A DNA stretch of 64,000 nucleotides from Paludibacter sp. GTDB taxonomy: Bacteria > Bacteroidota > Bacteroidia > Bacteroidales > Paludibacteraceae. This document shows, piece after piece, positions 17,940 through 27,053 of this stretch (position 1 is its first letter; each line of letters begins with the position of its first letter). The DNA lies in NCBI GenBank assembly GCA_010365115.1, contig JAAFGX010000001.1:62001-126000 (forward strand), written 5' to 3'. The notes below the pieces were generated by a model, which did not search any database, was not told where the DNA came from, and saw only the letters and a list, made by a program, of their open reading frames with translations. A program made the translations under genes and the position numbers.

Positions 17940-18692
17940 ATGTTATCAAAAAGTAAAATTAAACTTATTTCAAGTTTGTCCCAAAAAAAATATCGTGACG
18001 AAACAGGACTCTTTATTGCCGAAGGAACTAAATTGGTAACTGATTTGGCTCCGGCATTTGCCTGTTCGATGTTGATTGCCACCAGCGAATGGCTGAAAAA
18101 CAACGCTAAAATTAATGCCGCAGAATTGATTGAAGTAAATGAACTTGAACTTCAAAAAATCACGAATCAAAAAAGTCCGCAAGGCGTTCTGGCTGTTTTC
18201 GTAAAACCTGATTATAAATGGACAAACGATAATTTGAGTTCGAAACTAAGTCTGGCTTTAGACGACATTCAAGATCCAGGAAACATGGGTACGATTATTC
18301 GTGTGGCCGATTGGTTTGGAATTACCGATATATTTTGTTCCGAACATTCGGCCGATGCGTTTAATACAAAAACCGTGCAAGCAACCATGGGAGCATTGGC
18401 ACGTGTTAAGGTTCACTCTGTAAATTTGGCTGATTTTCTGGAAAACATCTTACCACTAGTGCCTATCTACGGCACTTTTATGGATGGTGATAATATCTAT
18501 AATAAAGAATTGACACCACATGGTATTATCGTTATGGGAAACGAAGGCAACGGAATCTCTACTGAAATAGAGCAGTTTGTCACCCAGCGATTACTAATCC
18601 CCAATTATCCAGCCGGACAAATCACTTCCGAATCATTGAATGTGGGAGTTGCATCAGCTTTGGTCTGCGGAGAGTTTAGAAGAAGAATATAG
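17940..18692 (+). CDS. SpoU/TrmH-family RNA 2'-O-ribose methyltransferase
   Basis: 250 aa. N-terminal substrate-binding region (KYRDETGLFIAEGTKLV), then the SPOUT knotted domain. All three SpoU motifs are visible: DDIQDPGNMGTIIRVADW (motif 1, with catalytic Asn and Arg), GNEGNGIS (motif 2) and IPNYPAGQITSESLNVGVA (motif 3). It methylates a ribose 2'-OH of 23S rRNA or tRNA; which nucleotide cannot be told from sequence alone. An inverted repeat starts 3 nt after the stop. Confidence 0.9.
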   Translation: MLSKSKIKLISSLSQKKYRDETGLFIAEGTKLVTDLAPAFACSMLIATSEWLKNNAKINAAELIEVNELELQKITNQKSPQGVLAVFVKPDYKWTNDNLSSKLSLALDDIQDPGNMGTIIRVADWFGITDIFCSEHSADAFNTKTVQATMGALARVKVHSVNLADFLENILPLVPIYGTFMDGDNIYNKELTPHGIIVMGNEGNGISTEIEQFVTQRLLIPNYPAGQITSESLNVGVASALVCGEFRRRI

Positions 18693-18695
18693 AAC

Positions 18696-18747
18696 TCCCG
18701 CTGACTAACGCAGAAAAAATTTGCAAAAAACTGCGAAATTTGCGGGA
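18696..18747. repeat. TCCCGC...GCGGGA inverted-repeat element
   Basis: A 52-bp palindromic stretch bounded by TCCCGC (18696-18701) and GCGGGA (18742-18747), with a nested pair ACGCAG / CTGCGA inside. It lies between two convergent genes, 3 nt after the methyltransferase stop and 13 nt before the end of the outer-membrane protein gene. It could act as a bidirectional hairpin, but no T tract follows directly. Confidence 0.75.
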
Positions 18748-18760
18748 AACATCTTTTCGA

Positions 18761-21211
18761 TTATTCCATTCCGCTATCCATATTTAAATCTGGCGAAGCA
18801 CTTTTTTTCTTCATATCTGCAGGTTTTGGTTTCATGTTTCCAAAATTGTAACTAACTGTCAGACCAAGCATTCGTCGGTGAAAATACGATTCGTTTATTT
18901 GATAGAAACCGGTTCCCCAAGTTGTTGTACGTTCTTTGTTGAAGTTGAAAATGTCAATTGCCATAATATTGACACTCAATTTTTTGTCGAAAAATGTTTT
19001 GCGCAATCCTAAATCGACTTGATATTCAGGGCTTTCAATACCTTGTGCAATTAATGTAGGTGCAGAATATTCAGCAGTAATTTGACCGGACAATGTTTTG
19101 CTTAACATAAAATTCGCCATAATATTGGCACTCCATGAAAATGTGCTTTGTTCTGGTATTGTGGTTGTAATAGCTGTATTTAAACGATTCTCATATTTAG
19201 TAGAATCCATTTTGCTATAATACAGATTTAATGATGAAGTAAGATTCACAACTTTGAATAATCTGTTTTTTGCCACCAACTCAACACCTGAATTCTGCAC
19301 TTTTGCTATATTCATATATGTGCTTTCCATTGTGTTATTATTTATAAAACGTACATCTTCAATCACATTGTCAATATATCGGTAATAAAGTGAAGCTGAA
19401 AGCGAGTGATTATCCCAAGTTTTCATATAATTAAATTCAAGTGCAGAAGCATATTCAGGGTCCAAAGTAGGTTCTCCATAAGTAATATTTGTTGAATCGG
19501 AATAGTTACGGAAAGGATTTATTTGTCTGCCTCGTGGACGATTTACACGTCGTGTAAAGTTTAATTGTAATTCATTATTTTTAGGCAATGTATAGGTCAG
19601 ATACATACTTGGGAAAAGTTGAATTGTTGGCTTTGGGCTGAACGTCTGATCGCTAGTCAAAGGAGTTTTTAAAGTTGATTGCTTCTGCAAGTATTCAGCT
19701 CTTAATCCTCCCTGAACGCTGAGGTCGTCAAATCTGTTACCATAGGTTAAATATGCGGCATGGATCTGTTCATTATAATCGAAATCATTTGCGTACTCTA
19801 TAATAGGTTTTATTTTCATACTATCAGCAGTTGCAATACTTAACCTATTATTGAATGTGCTTTGCCAACCGGCCTCCAAGCGGCTTGTTTCAGTAATTTT
19901 ATTTGTATAATCAGCTTTGAAATTAACATCTCTGCTGGTTCCTTCATTTTTTTGATTGATATTTAATTCTTCTACGTTAGAAGCATCTTTCTGCACAATA
20001 TTATTTTCCATACCTCTTGTATGTTGAGAATATGATAAAGAAGCCATTAAATTGGTCCCTTTTTTATTAAAATCGTGTTTGTAATCGAGATTCACATTTA
20101 AACTTGGGCGAGTACCATCGCCTTCATTCATTCTGCTATACTTGCGTAAATCCACATTATTTTTTATGTCAAATAAATTGTATGAGATATTGTTATTTGA
20201 AACACCTGTTCCAGCCATACCAAAACCTGAAATGCTAAGAGTATTTACGGTGTCTAAATGGAAATCGATGCCTGCTCGCATAAATAAACCTGAATAGGCA
20301 TTCGTTATTTCACCTTTTTGCCTCAACACTGATACAGTATCAATTCCAGTCAAATTGTATCTATCATTAATATTCGCTCCTTTAAAACTCATTGCCCTGT
20401 AACCTACATTGGCATAGGCATCTATTTTAGAGCTGCTATAATTGATATTTGCACCCAGAGTAGGTGTCACCCTTCCACCATCAGGATACATAGCTCCGGC
20501 CGATACACTTCCATAGTATCCGGCTTTTCGGTTCTTTTTCATTACAATATTGATTATACCGGCAGTTCCTTCAGGATTGAATTTGGCTGAAGGATTGGTC
20601 ATAACTTCAATAGATTCAATGCTTTCAGCCGGCATCTGCTGAAGCACTTGTGCGCGATTGTCGGCGGTTAAACCAGATGGTTTTCCATTTACCCACACTT
20701 CAACGTTTCCATCTTTTCTGAGCGAAACATTTCCTTCGTTATCAACTTTAACCGAAGGGATGTTTTTCAATACATCAGACGCAGAACCTCCGGCAGCAGC
20801 AATATTTTGATCGACACTGAAAACTTTTTTGTCAATGTCGAATCGCATTTGGGAACCTTGTCCCAACACTTCCACTTCTGTCAGTTTTTTACTGTCTTCT
20901 ATCAGTTTAAAAATGCCCAAGTTTAATGCCTTTTCATTTACATTCAATACATAATCAATCGTATTGTATCCGATGAAACTTAATCGCAGGATGTATTTTC
21001 CGGTGGGTACATCCGGGAGTGAAAAAGCACCGTTTGCATCAGTTGTTACTCCGGCTGCAGGGGTTTGTGTCCCGGTTTTTATTAATGCTACATTTGCAAA
21101 TTCAATAGGACTTTTTGTGTCAGCATCAATAATTTTCCCATTAATAATGGAAGATGCTAGAATTGGTAGTGTGAAAAATACAATTAAAAACAAAGACAGA
21201 ACCTTTTTCAT
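18761..21211 (-). CDS. Outer-membrane beta-barrel protein with CarboxypepD-like and plug domains
   Basis: 816 aa. Signal peptide (residues 1-19), then a carboxypeptidase-regulatory-like domain (about 20-105: NGKIIDADTKSPIEFANV...). A plug-like domain (about 125-230) has the SDVLKNIPSVKVDNEGNVSLRKDG motif. A large barrel of the OMP_b-brl_3 type follows. It resembles TonB-dependent receptors but carries no recognisable TonB box, and no SusD partner lies beside it. Ligand unknown. The C-terminal tail after YNFGNMKPKP is charged rather than the usual aromatic end. Confidence 0.85.
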   Translation of the reverse strand: MKKVLSLFLIVFFTLPILASSIINGKIIDADTKSPIEFANVALIKTGTQTPAAGVTTDANGAFSLPDVPTGKYILRLSFIGYNTIDYVLNVNEKALNLGIFKLIEDSKKLTEVEVLGQGSQMRFDIDKKVFSVDQNIAAAGGSASDVLKNIPSVKVDNEGNVSLRKDGNVEVWVNGKPSGLTADNRAQVLQQMPAESIESIEVMTNPSAKFNPEGTAGIINIVMKKNRKAGYYGSVSAGAMYPDGGRVTPTLGANINYSSSKIDAYANVGYRAMSFKGANINDRYNLTGIDTVSVLRQKGEITNAYSGLFMRAGIDFHLDTVNTLSISGFGMAGTGVSNNNISYNLFDIKNNVDLRKYSRMNEGDGTRPSLNVNLDYKHDFNKKGTNLMASLSYSQHTRGMENNIVQKDASNVEELNINQKNEGTSRDVNFKADYTNKITETSRLEAGWQSTFNNRLSIATADSMKIKPIIEYANDFDYNEQIHAAYLTYGNRFDDLSVQGGLRAEYLQKQSTLKTPLTSDQTFSPKPTIQLFPSMYLTYTLPKNNELQLNFTRRVNRPRGRQINPFRNYSDSTNITYGEPTLDPEYASALEFNYMKTWDNHSLSASLYYRYIDNVIEDVRFINNNTMESTYMNIAKVQNSGVELVAKNRLFKVVNLTSSLNLYYSKMDSTKYENRLNTAITTTIPEQSTFSWSANIMANFMLSKTLSGQITAEYSAPTLIAQGIESPEYQVDLGLRKTFFDKKLSVNIMAIDIFNFNKERTTTWGTGFYQINESYFHRRMLGLTVSYNFGNMKPKPADMKKKSASPDLNMDSGME

Positions 21212-21263
21212 TATGAATTATTTAAAGAATGAGAAAATTTAATTCAGAACCTTTTTAGACCGG

Positions 21264-21271
21264 CAAAAGTA
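21264..21271 (-). promoter_or_regulatory. -7 element for the outer-membrane protein gene
   Basis: Minus-strand TACTTTTG matches TAnnTTTG, 53 nt upstream of the start at 21211. Confidence 0.55.
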
Positions 21272-21314
21272 CTAAAAGTTTAATCTGACTTTTGTGTAGT
21301 TTTATTAAAAAAAC

Positions 21315-21338
21315 AAAAGGCGTTATAAAACGCCTTTT
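21315..21338 (-). terminator. Terminator of pyk
   Basis: AAAAGGCGTT and AACGCCTTTT form a 10-bp stem with a 4-nt loop. On the minus strand a run of seven T follows after one G. It lies 15 nt past the pyk stop and separates pyk from the outer-membrane protein gene. Confidence 0.88.
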
Positions 21339-21352
21339 GAAAATATCAGGGA

Positions 21353-22795
21353 TTAGAAATTTGGTAGTAAGTATTTGTCTCTCGATTCAAAGATTTTATC
21401 CACTCTGTTTACTTCGAGGAAAGTTGTACCAAAACCTTCGCCAAAACTTCCGCTAAGATAACTAACATAATCGTCAGTTTTAATAAAACCTTCTTTGATC
21501 AGTTCCTGCAAACCTGCCATAAAGTATTTTTGAGTATTCCCTTTTTCGCTTTGGAAAATTGGAAAAACTCCGTACGAAAGTGCCAGTTCACGCGTTGAAC
21601 GTTCGTTGTAACACAGTGCTAAAACTGGATTTGTACCTCTGTAAGCAGCTAGATGTCTAGCTGTTCTTCCGCTGTATGTGTCAGTGATTATGGCTTTTGT
21701 TCCAATTTTAGTACTTGCTTCTACTGCTGCATTTGCCAAAAAAGAAGTAATGTCGCTTGTGCTGATATTAATAGGTATATCATTTTCCGACAATTTTGTT
21801 TTTTCGGCTTCTTTCGCAATTTTCGCCATGGTGCGAACAGATTCAACAGGATATTTTCCATAAGCTGTTTCTCCACTTAGCATCAACGCATCCGTGCGGT
21901 AATAAATTGCATTTGCAATATCGGTAACTTCTGCTCGCGTAGGACGAGGATTCTTTATCATGGAATGCAACATTTGGGTTGCCACGATAACCGGTTTTTT
22001 AGCAACAACACATTTACGAATTAATCTGCGCTGAATGCCCGGAATTTTTTCCTGAGCAACCTCTATTCCTAAATCGCCACGTGCAATCATTACACCATAA
22101 GTATATTCTAAAATTTCATCAATATTATCAACGCCTTCCTGGTTTTCAATTTTTGATATAATTTTTATCGGACTGTTATGTGCATCCAAAATTTGCTGAA
22201 TATCCAACAAGTCCTGTTTATTTCTTACAAAAGAGTGGGCGATAAAATCCAAATCCATTTCAATGGCAAAAAGGATGTTCTGACGGTCACGCTCGGTAAG
22301 CGAAGGCAAATTAATGCGCACTCCGGGAACGTTCACACTTTTGCGACTTCCCAATACGCCATCGTTCAATACGCGGCAATATAAGGCAGCACTATCTTTA
22401 GATTCAACCTTCAACTCAATTTCTCCATCGTCAAACAAAATATCGTCATCTACTTTCAAATCGCGAACGAAAAACGGATAATTAACCGCTATACATTCTT
22501 GTGTGGAAATAACATCGGGATTTCCAATTACTTTTACCAAAGTTCCTGTACTCAGTTCAATGGCATCGTCTTGTGCAATTGTAGTTCTTACTTCTGGCCC
22601 TTTTGTGTCCATTAGTAACGCTATATGACTACTTACAGTACGTACGTTTTGAATAATTTTTGTGAATCCTTCTCGTTGTAAATGAGCCGAATTCATACGA
22701 ACTACATTCATTCCTTCGTTATACATGGCCTGTATAAATTCTACTTCGCAATTTTTATCGCTGATAGTTGCAACTATTTTAGTTGATTTTGACAT
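21353..22795 (-). CDS. pyk: Pyruvate kinase
   Basis: 480 aa, full length. It converts phosphoenolpyruvate and ADP to pyruvate and ATP at the end of glycolysis. Visible motifs are VVRMNSAHL near the N-terminus (Arg binding the phosphate), MDTKGPEVRT, the catalytic IISKIENQEG (active-site Lys) and the MIARGDLGIEV metal-binding loop. The second conserved half includes MLSGETAYGKYPVE. The usual N-terminal NFSHG is NSAHL here. It follows aroQ by 91 nt. Confidence 0.97.
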   Translation of the reverse strand: MSKSTKIVATISDKNCEVEFIQAMYNEGMNVVRMNSAHLQREGFTKIIQNVRTVSSHIALLMDTKGPEVRTTIAQDDAIELSTGTLVKVIGNPDVISTQECIAVNYPFFVRDLKVDDDILFDDGEIELKVESKDSAALYCRVLNDGVLGSRKSVNVPGVRINLPSLTERDRQNILFAIEMDLDFIAHSFVRNKQDLLDIQQILDAHNSPIKIISKIENQEGVDNIDEILEYTYGVMIARGDLGIEVAQEKIPGIQRRLIRKCVVAKKPVIVATQMLHSMIKNPRPTRAEVTDIANAIYYRTDALMLSGETAYGKYPVESVRTMAKIAKEAEKTKLSENDIPINISTSDITSFLANAAVEASTKIGTKAIITDTYSGRTARHLAAYRGTNPVLALCYNERSTRELALSYGVFPIFQSEKGNTQKYFMAGLQELIKEGFIKTDDYVSYLSGSFGEGFGTTFLEVNRVDKIFESRDKYLLPNF

Positions 22796-22886
22796 ACAAA
22801 TTAATTAATATTATTATACTCCAATATGTATTATCGGAGTAGAGTTGTTTTAAAATAATGGTGTGATTTAATGCTTTTTTTAAGTA

Positions 22887-23309
22887 TTAGAATTGTAAAA
22901 TCGCATCCACGGCTAAGCGATACGAATCGAGCCCAAATCCGACTATGCAACCTTTGCATGCCTCTGACATGTAGGAATGATGACGGAATGTTTCACGTTT
23001 AAAAACATTGGATATATGCACCTCGATTACAGGAGTTGTAATTGAACGAATGGCATCGGCAATTGCAATCGAAGTATGAGTATAAGCTCCGGCGTTGAGC
23101 ACTATACCATCGCATGAAAAACCAACTTCGTGCAGTTTGTCGATAATTAAACCTTCTGTATTCGATTGAAAATACTCAAATTCAGCTTCCGGGAATTTTG
23201 AAATTAAATCAAGAAAATAAGCTTCAAATGTTTGATTGCCATATACTGTTGGCTCGCGTTTACCTAACAGATTGAGATTCGGACCATTAATAATTTGAAT
23301 ACGTTTCAT
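22887..23309 (-). CDS. aroQ: Type II 3-dehydroquinate dehydratase
   Basis: 140 aa. Third step of the shikimate pathway: 3-dehydroquinate to 3-dehydroshikimate. The type II signatures are present: INGPNLNLLGKREPTVYG (with the catalytic Tyr and lid Arg), SNTEG, NAGAYTHTS and EVHISNVFKRETFRHHS (active-site His). Its ATG overlaps the SemiSWEET stop by 4 nt (ATGA), so the two are translationally coupled. Confidence 0.97.
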   Translation of the reverse strand: MKRIQIINGPNLNLLGKREPTVYGNQTFEAYFLDLISKFPEAEFEYFQSNTEGLIIDKLHEVGFSCDGIVLNAGAYTHTSIAIADAIRSITTPVIEVHISNVFKRETFRHHSYMSEACKGCIVGFGLDSYRLAVDAILQF

Positions 23310-23587
23310 AAAGCTTGTTTATTTGTTCTTGTCAAATTTCGAATTAAAATAAAAAGTATATATAATGAAGGTATCAAACTAATTCCATTCGCCAATATCA
23401 TTGGAAGATCTGGAATTAAAATTCCATATAAAAACCAAAACAGGATTCCCAATGTCATTATTAAATACATTATTGGCGATATTGCTTCTGTATTTCCAGT
23501 TTTAATTACTTTATAGGCTTGTGGAAACTGAGCTATGGCAGTGCAAAATCCGGCAATATACCCTACAATAATTATATCAAATGACAT
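23306..23587 (-). CDS. SemiSWEET family small sugar transporter
   Basis: 93 aa from the ATG at 23587 (MSFDIIIVGYIAGFC). The promoter at 23604-23611 rules out the longer upstream frame. Three transmembrane helices are visible (about residues 4-25, 37-57, 63-83), with the PQ-loop motif FPQAYKVIKTG in helix 1 and a helix 2-3 Pro pattern. SemiSWEETs are dimeric sugar uniporters. Substrate not predictable. The ATGA overlap with aroQ is probably an accident of packing rather than a pathway link. Confidence 0.85.
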   Translation of the reverse strand: MSFDIIIVGYIAGFCTAIAQFPQAYKVIKTGNTEAISPIMYLIMTLGILFWFLYGILIPDLPMILANGISLIPSLYILFILIRNLTRTNKQAL

Positions 23588-23603
23588 AGAATATTTTTTT
23601 TTG

Positions 23604-23611
23604 CAAAAGTA
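23604..23611 (-). promoter_or_regulatory. -7 element for the SemiSWEET-aroQ unit
   Basis: Minus-strand TACTTTTG matches TAnnTTTG and lies 17 nt before the ATG at 23587. Confidence 0.6.
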
Positions 23612-23737
23612 ACTAAAAAAAAGCGATGTACAAAAAAGGACTAAATTTAAAGTTTTATAATTTCTGATATTCTTCATATAGAATTCCAACAACATGTAAG
23701 AAAAAATTATGTACTTTTACAATCTGAAATATCTCAA

Positions 23738-24214
23738 ATGAACAAATCTAGCTCTATTTTATTAAGATGTAAACCGGGTATATCCAAAAGATATTTACTG
23801 TTTGTGGCTGCAATAATGTGGACATTTGCTGGCGGTATGCTTTTAGTAAGAGGTTGTTCTTTTTTGCTGGTCAATAATTATTTCTTAAGTTTGAAAGCCA
23901 TAGTAAGCCTGTTGGCAGGTTTTGTATTCTATTTTGCTTTGTTTTCAGGAGTTTCATCAAAACATATAAACAGAATTGTCAGTCTAACAGTTGAAAAACC
24001 TTGCTTTTTTTCTTTTTTTGGTTGGAAGAGCTATTTTATGATGTTTATTATGATCAGTTTTGGAATCACGCTCAGAAAATCAGGATTTATTCCACTGGAA
24101 TATCTCTCGTTTTTTTATATTACAATGGGAATTCCACTATTTCTTTCTGCTTTACGGTTTTATTTTTACGGTTTTAACTTTAAAAATGCAGAAAAAGGAA
24201 TAAAAATGAATTAG
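23738..24214 (+). CDS. Small integral membrane protein, function unknown
   Basis: 158 aa. I do not recognise the family. Four hydrophobic stretches (about residues 18-38, 47-70, 95-113, 120-142) make it a likely inner-membrane protein, with basic loops (CKPGISKRY near the N-terminus). There is a Cys/Gly pattern MLLVRGC in helix 1. It lies between divergent SemiSWEET and the CotH gene, with no operon partner. Confidence 0.6.
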   Translation: MNKSSSILLRCKPGISKRYLLFVAAIMWTFAGGMLLVRGCSFLLVNNYFLSLKAIVSLLAGFVFYFALFSGVSSKHINRIVSLTVEKPCFFSFFGWKSYFMMFIMISFGITLRKSGFIPLEYLSFFYITMGIPLFLSALRFYFYGFNFKNAEKGIKMN

Positions 24215-24275
24215 TTGAAATTTATTATATTGAAAAAAAATAAAGAATTGGTTATTCTTTTGATGTAATTATTAA

Positions 24276-26870
24276 ATGAAAGTTTTAATGAAAAAAATCC
24301 TACTCTTAATTTTACTGTCAGTATCAATGACGGTTTTCTCACAAAATCTTCCTCATTATAGGTTATCAATTGCCCCGGCTGATTTGGATTCAATGAATGC
24401 TCATCCAAAAGATGAAGCCTATTATAAAGCTGTACTTTATGTAGATATTTACACATACAACGTTCTTGCCAGATATAAAGGTTCAACGAGTTTGAATTAT
24501 CCAAAAAGAAGTTGGGCTATTAAATTTCCTGATGCAAACAATTACTTTGGTGCTTCACGCATAAATCTTCATGCTGATTACAAGGATTATTCAAATATGA
24601 GGAATTTTCTGATTATGAATCTTTTTGAATTTCTAGGTTCTCCTGCATCTCGGATTAAACACATTACATACGAGGTAAATGGTCAACCTTATGGAATTCA
24701 TACACAAACAGAACAGATTGACAATGAATACTTAGTGAGGAATGGCAGAACTTCTGTCTCGCTTTACAAAGCAAGAAACCATGGTGCGTTAATGGCACCA
24801 GCAGTGCACGATGAGTATTATGGAGTTATCTGGGAAACAGAAGCTGGTGGCGATCCTACATTGAATGAATTAAGAGTTTTTTTCAATAAATGTTTGTATT
24901 GGTCAAAAGCCGATTTTGATGCAAATATTAGCAATGAAATTGATGTGGATAATTTTCTGAATTTCTTTGCAGTCCATTTCGTTTTTGCTGACATGGATAA
25001 TTTTACGAAAAATATCTTTTTGAATAAAAACAGCAATACTATGAAATGGGAATTGTTACCGTGGGACAATGAAGGTTCGTTTGGTAATTCTGCATTTGGA
25101 GTTTTCGACTCTACGTTGGTTGAGTACAATATGCGTGATGCGCACACGCCAGAATATCAAGTAGTTTTCCAGCGATTGTTGGAAAATGCGACTTTCAGAA
25201 CTTTATTTCAAACAAAGGTGAATCGGGTTCTAACGGATGGTTTCCCTATGCTGGATACGTTGATTGACAATACTTACCTGCGAATAAAACAAGATGTGTA
25301 TGCTGATACAAAAAGGGAAGCAACAAACGAAGATTTTGATAATTCGATTCCACGTCTGAAATGGTTTATGTCTCAACGTAAAACGTTTTTGGAAAACAAT
25401 ACTTTGCCCGAAAGAAATGTGTTGACCGACTTTTATTGTTCCAATCCTATGCCAACAGCCGGAAATTCTCAAGTAACATTCCGGATTGCATCTCCGGTGG
25501 AACAGCACGTAAATATGTTTTTTGCCGATTCGGTCGATTTTAATATATTCGGACAACCGTTTAAATTCAGCCGGATGCAACTTTATGACGATGGCTTGCA
25601 CGATGATTTGTTAGCAAATGATTTTGTGTATGGAAATACAAAAGATGTGAGCAATTTTGTAAGTCCATTAATTCCTTTTGCCATAACAGGTGCTGAACAA
25701 AATTATCCGCCAAATGGAATCTTTTATGTTGATTATTACGGTTCAAAATCGTTTGCCATCAACAAAGGAAATTCATTGGGAAATATTGCCGATAGCTTGG
25801 CAATTGGAGACATGTTTAAATATGGTAGCAATTACTTTGTGGAAGTGAAAAATACTTCTATTCTATCAAGTATCGATTTATCATACTGCCATTTGCGCAC
25901 AAATGAAGCTACTAAAGATTTTATGTTTCCCGAACAAGTAGTGCTTGAACCAAACGAAACAATTTATATTTCTTCCAATTACAATTTGGGGAATCAGTTT
26001 TTTAACGGCAAGCGAAGTTTCTATAATTTATACTATCAATTGGCGGTGGGCGATTCTTTACATTTGTTATCACCAGTTCTGACTCCATTAATTTCTGCTA
26101 AGGTAAATGCCATTCAAACGTTGACGGTACAAAGTCCTCCATTGGTAATCAACGAAATAAACTATAAATCGGGAACTGCAAAGCCAATGGGCGATTGGGT
26201 GGAAATTTACAATCCCAATTCCTCAACGGTTGATTTATCGGGTTGGATATTTAAAGATGGCGATAACAAACACGCATTCCCTTTTCCTTACGGATACTTG
26301 TTGCCTGCAAACGGATATGTTGTTGTGGCTGAAGATTCTGTAGTGTTTAAAGCAGCTTGTCCTACTGTTAGCAATTTTGTTGGAAATACAGCTTTTGGTC
26401 TTTCGGGTACTGGTGAGCCGGTGCGTTTATATGATAATTATGGGCAAATTATCGACTCGGTAAATTATAGCATTGCTGTACCTTGGCCGATGGCTGCAGC
26501 CGGATTTGGTGCTACTTTGGAATTGAAAAATCCGACATTGGATAACACCGATGGAAATAACTGGTTTGCAGATATACTGAAAAACGGTTCGCCGGGAATT
26601 GAAAATTACCTGTCTACTGCTGTAACTGAAATTGAAACTTTAAATAATAATATTCATCCCAATCCAACAACTGGAGTGTTTTTTATAAACACCGATCAGA
26701 GTGATGTCCAAATTGAACTGATTGACTTACAAGGCAGAATTCTAAAACATATTAATTTAAACTCAGTTGGAGAACATGTGATTGATATAACTGGCTTACC
26801 TGCCGGAATATATTTTGTAAAAAAGGTTGCAAACGGTGAACGGAGAATTGAAAAATTGATAGTGAAATGA
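24276..26870 (+). CDS. Secreted CotH-kinase-like protein with lamin-tail domain and T9SS sorting domain
   Basis: 864 aa. Signal peptide (residues 1-22; a second ATG four codons in, MKKILLL, is equally possible). The CotH domain fills about 45-385, with YPKRSWAIKF, the substrate loop HADYKDYSNMRNFLI and the probable catalytic region KWELLPWDNEGSFG. A lamin-tail domain is at about 620-735 (VINEINYKSG, GDWVEIYNPN, LSGWIF). The C-terminal sorting domain is at about 785-864 (HPNPTTGVFFIN to LIVK). CotH proteins in Bacillus phosphorylate spore-coat serines; here the target is unknown, but the layout implies cell-surface export through the T9SS. Confidence 0.88.
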   Translation: MKVLMKKILLLILLSVSMTVFSQNLPHYRLSIAPADLDSMNAHPKDEAYYKAVLYVDIYTYNVLARYKGSTSLNYPKRSWAIKFPDANNYFGASRINLHADYKDYSNMRNFLIMNLFEFLGSPASRIKHITYEVNGQPYGIHTQTEQIDNEYLVRNGRTSVSLYKARNHGALMAPAVHDEYYGVIWETEAGGDPTLNELRVFFNKCLYWSKADFDANISNEIDVDNFLNFFAVHFVFADMDNFTKNIFLNKNSNTMKWELLPWDNEGSFGNSAFGVFDSTLVEYNMRDAHTPEYQVVFQRLLENATFRTLFQTKVNRVLTDGFPMLDTLIDNTYLRIKQDVYADTKREATNEDFDNSIPRLKWFMSQRKTFLENNTLPERNVLTDFYCSNPMPTAGNSQVTFRIASPVEQHVNMFFADSVDFNIFGQPFKFSRMQLYDDGLHDDLLANDFVYGNTKDVSNFVSPLIPFAITGAEQNYPPNGIFYVDYYGSKSFAINKGNSLGNIADSLAIGDMFKYGSNYFVEVKNTSILSSIDLSYCHLRTNEATKDFMFPEQVVLEPNETIYISSNYNLGNQFFNGKRSFYNLYYQLAVGDSLHLLSPVLTPLISAKVNAIQTLTVQSPPLVINEINYKSGTAKPMGDWVEIYNPNSSTVDLSGWIFKDGDNKHAFPFPYGYLLPANGYVVVAEDSVVFKAACPTVSNFVGNTAFGLSGTGEPVRLYDNYGQIIDSVNYSIAVPWPMAAAGFGATLELKNPTLDNTDGNNWFADILKNGSPGIENYLSTAVTEIETLNNNIHPNPTTGVFFINTDQSDVQIELIDLQGRILKHINLNSVGEHVIDITGLPAGIYFVKKVANGERRIEKLIVK

Positions 26871-26875
26871 TATAT

Positions 26876-26910
26876 AAGTAGTTACAAGGGTCTAGTTACA
26901 AGTTACAAGG
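26876..26910 (+). repeat. GTTACAAG repeat after the CotH gene
   Basis: AAGTAGTTACAAGGG, then TCTAGTTACAAG and TTACAAGG, starting 6 nt after the stop. The first 30 nt nearly match the copy after dnaG at 10520-10549. Confidence 0.7.
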
Positions 26911-26970
26911 CGAATAGCGATAATTTTCAATTATTTATACCAACTTGTTTGTGCAATCGGCATTGCATTA

Positions 26971-27019
26971 AAAACGTATTATCTCTCACTCATTTTGTGA
27001 GAAATAATACGTTTTTTTT
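26971..27019. terminator. Bidirectional terminator between the CotH and S1/P1 genes
   Basis: A 19-bp stem (AAAACGTATTATCTCTCAC with its complement, one mismatch) and a 7-nt loop, followed on the plus strand by a run of eight T. The A run on the other side would serve the minus-strand gene. The two genes converge here. Confidence 0.9.
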
Positions 27020-27053
27020 GAAGAGAAATGTGTTTTTTTTTAATTCTTTTTTT

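Noticed and set aside
18761-21211. SusC-type TonB-dependent transporter
   Set aside because: The barrel is of the OMP_b-brl type, there is no adjacent SusD and no clear TonB box, so a SusC call is not supported.
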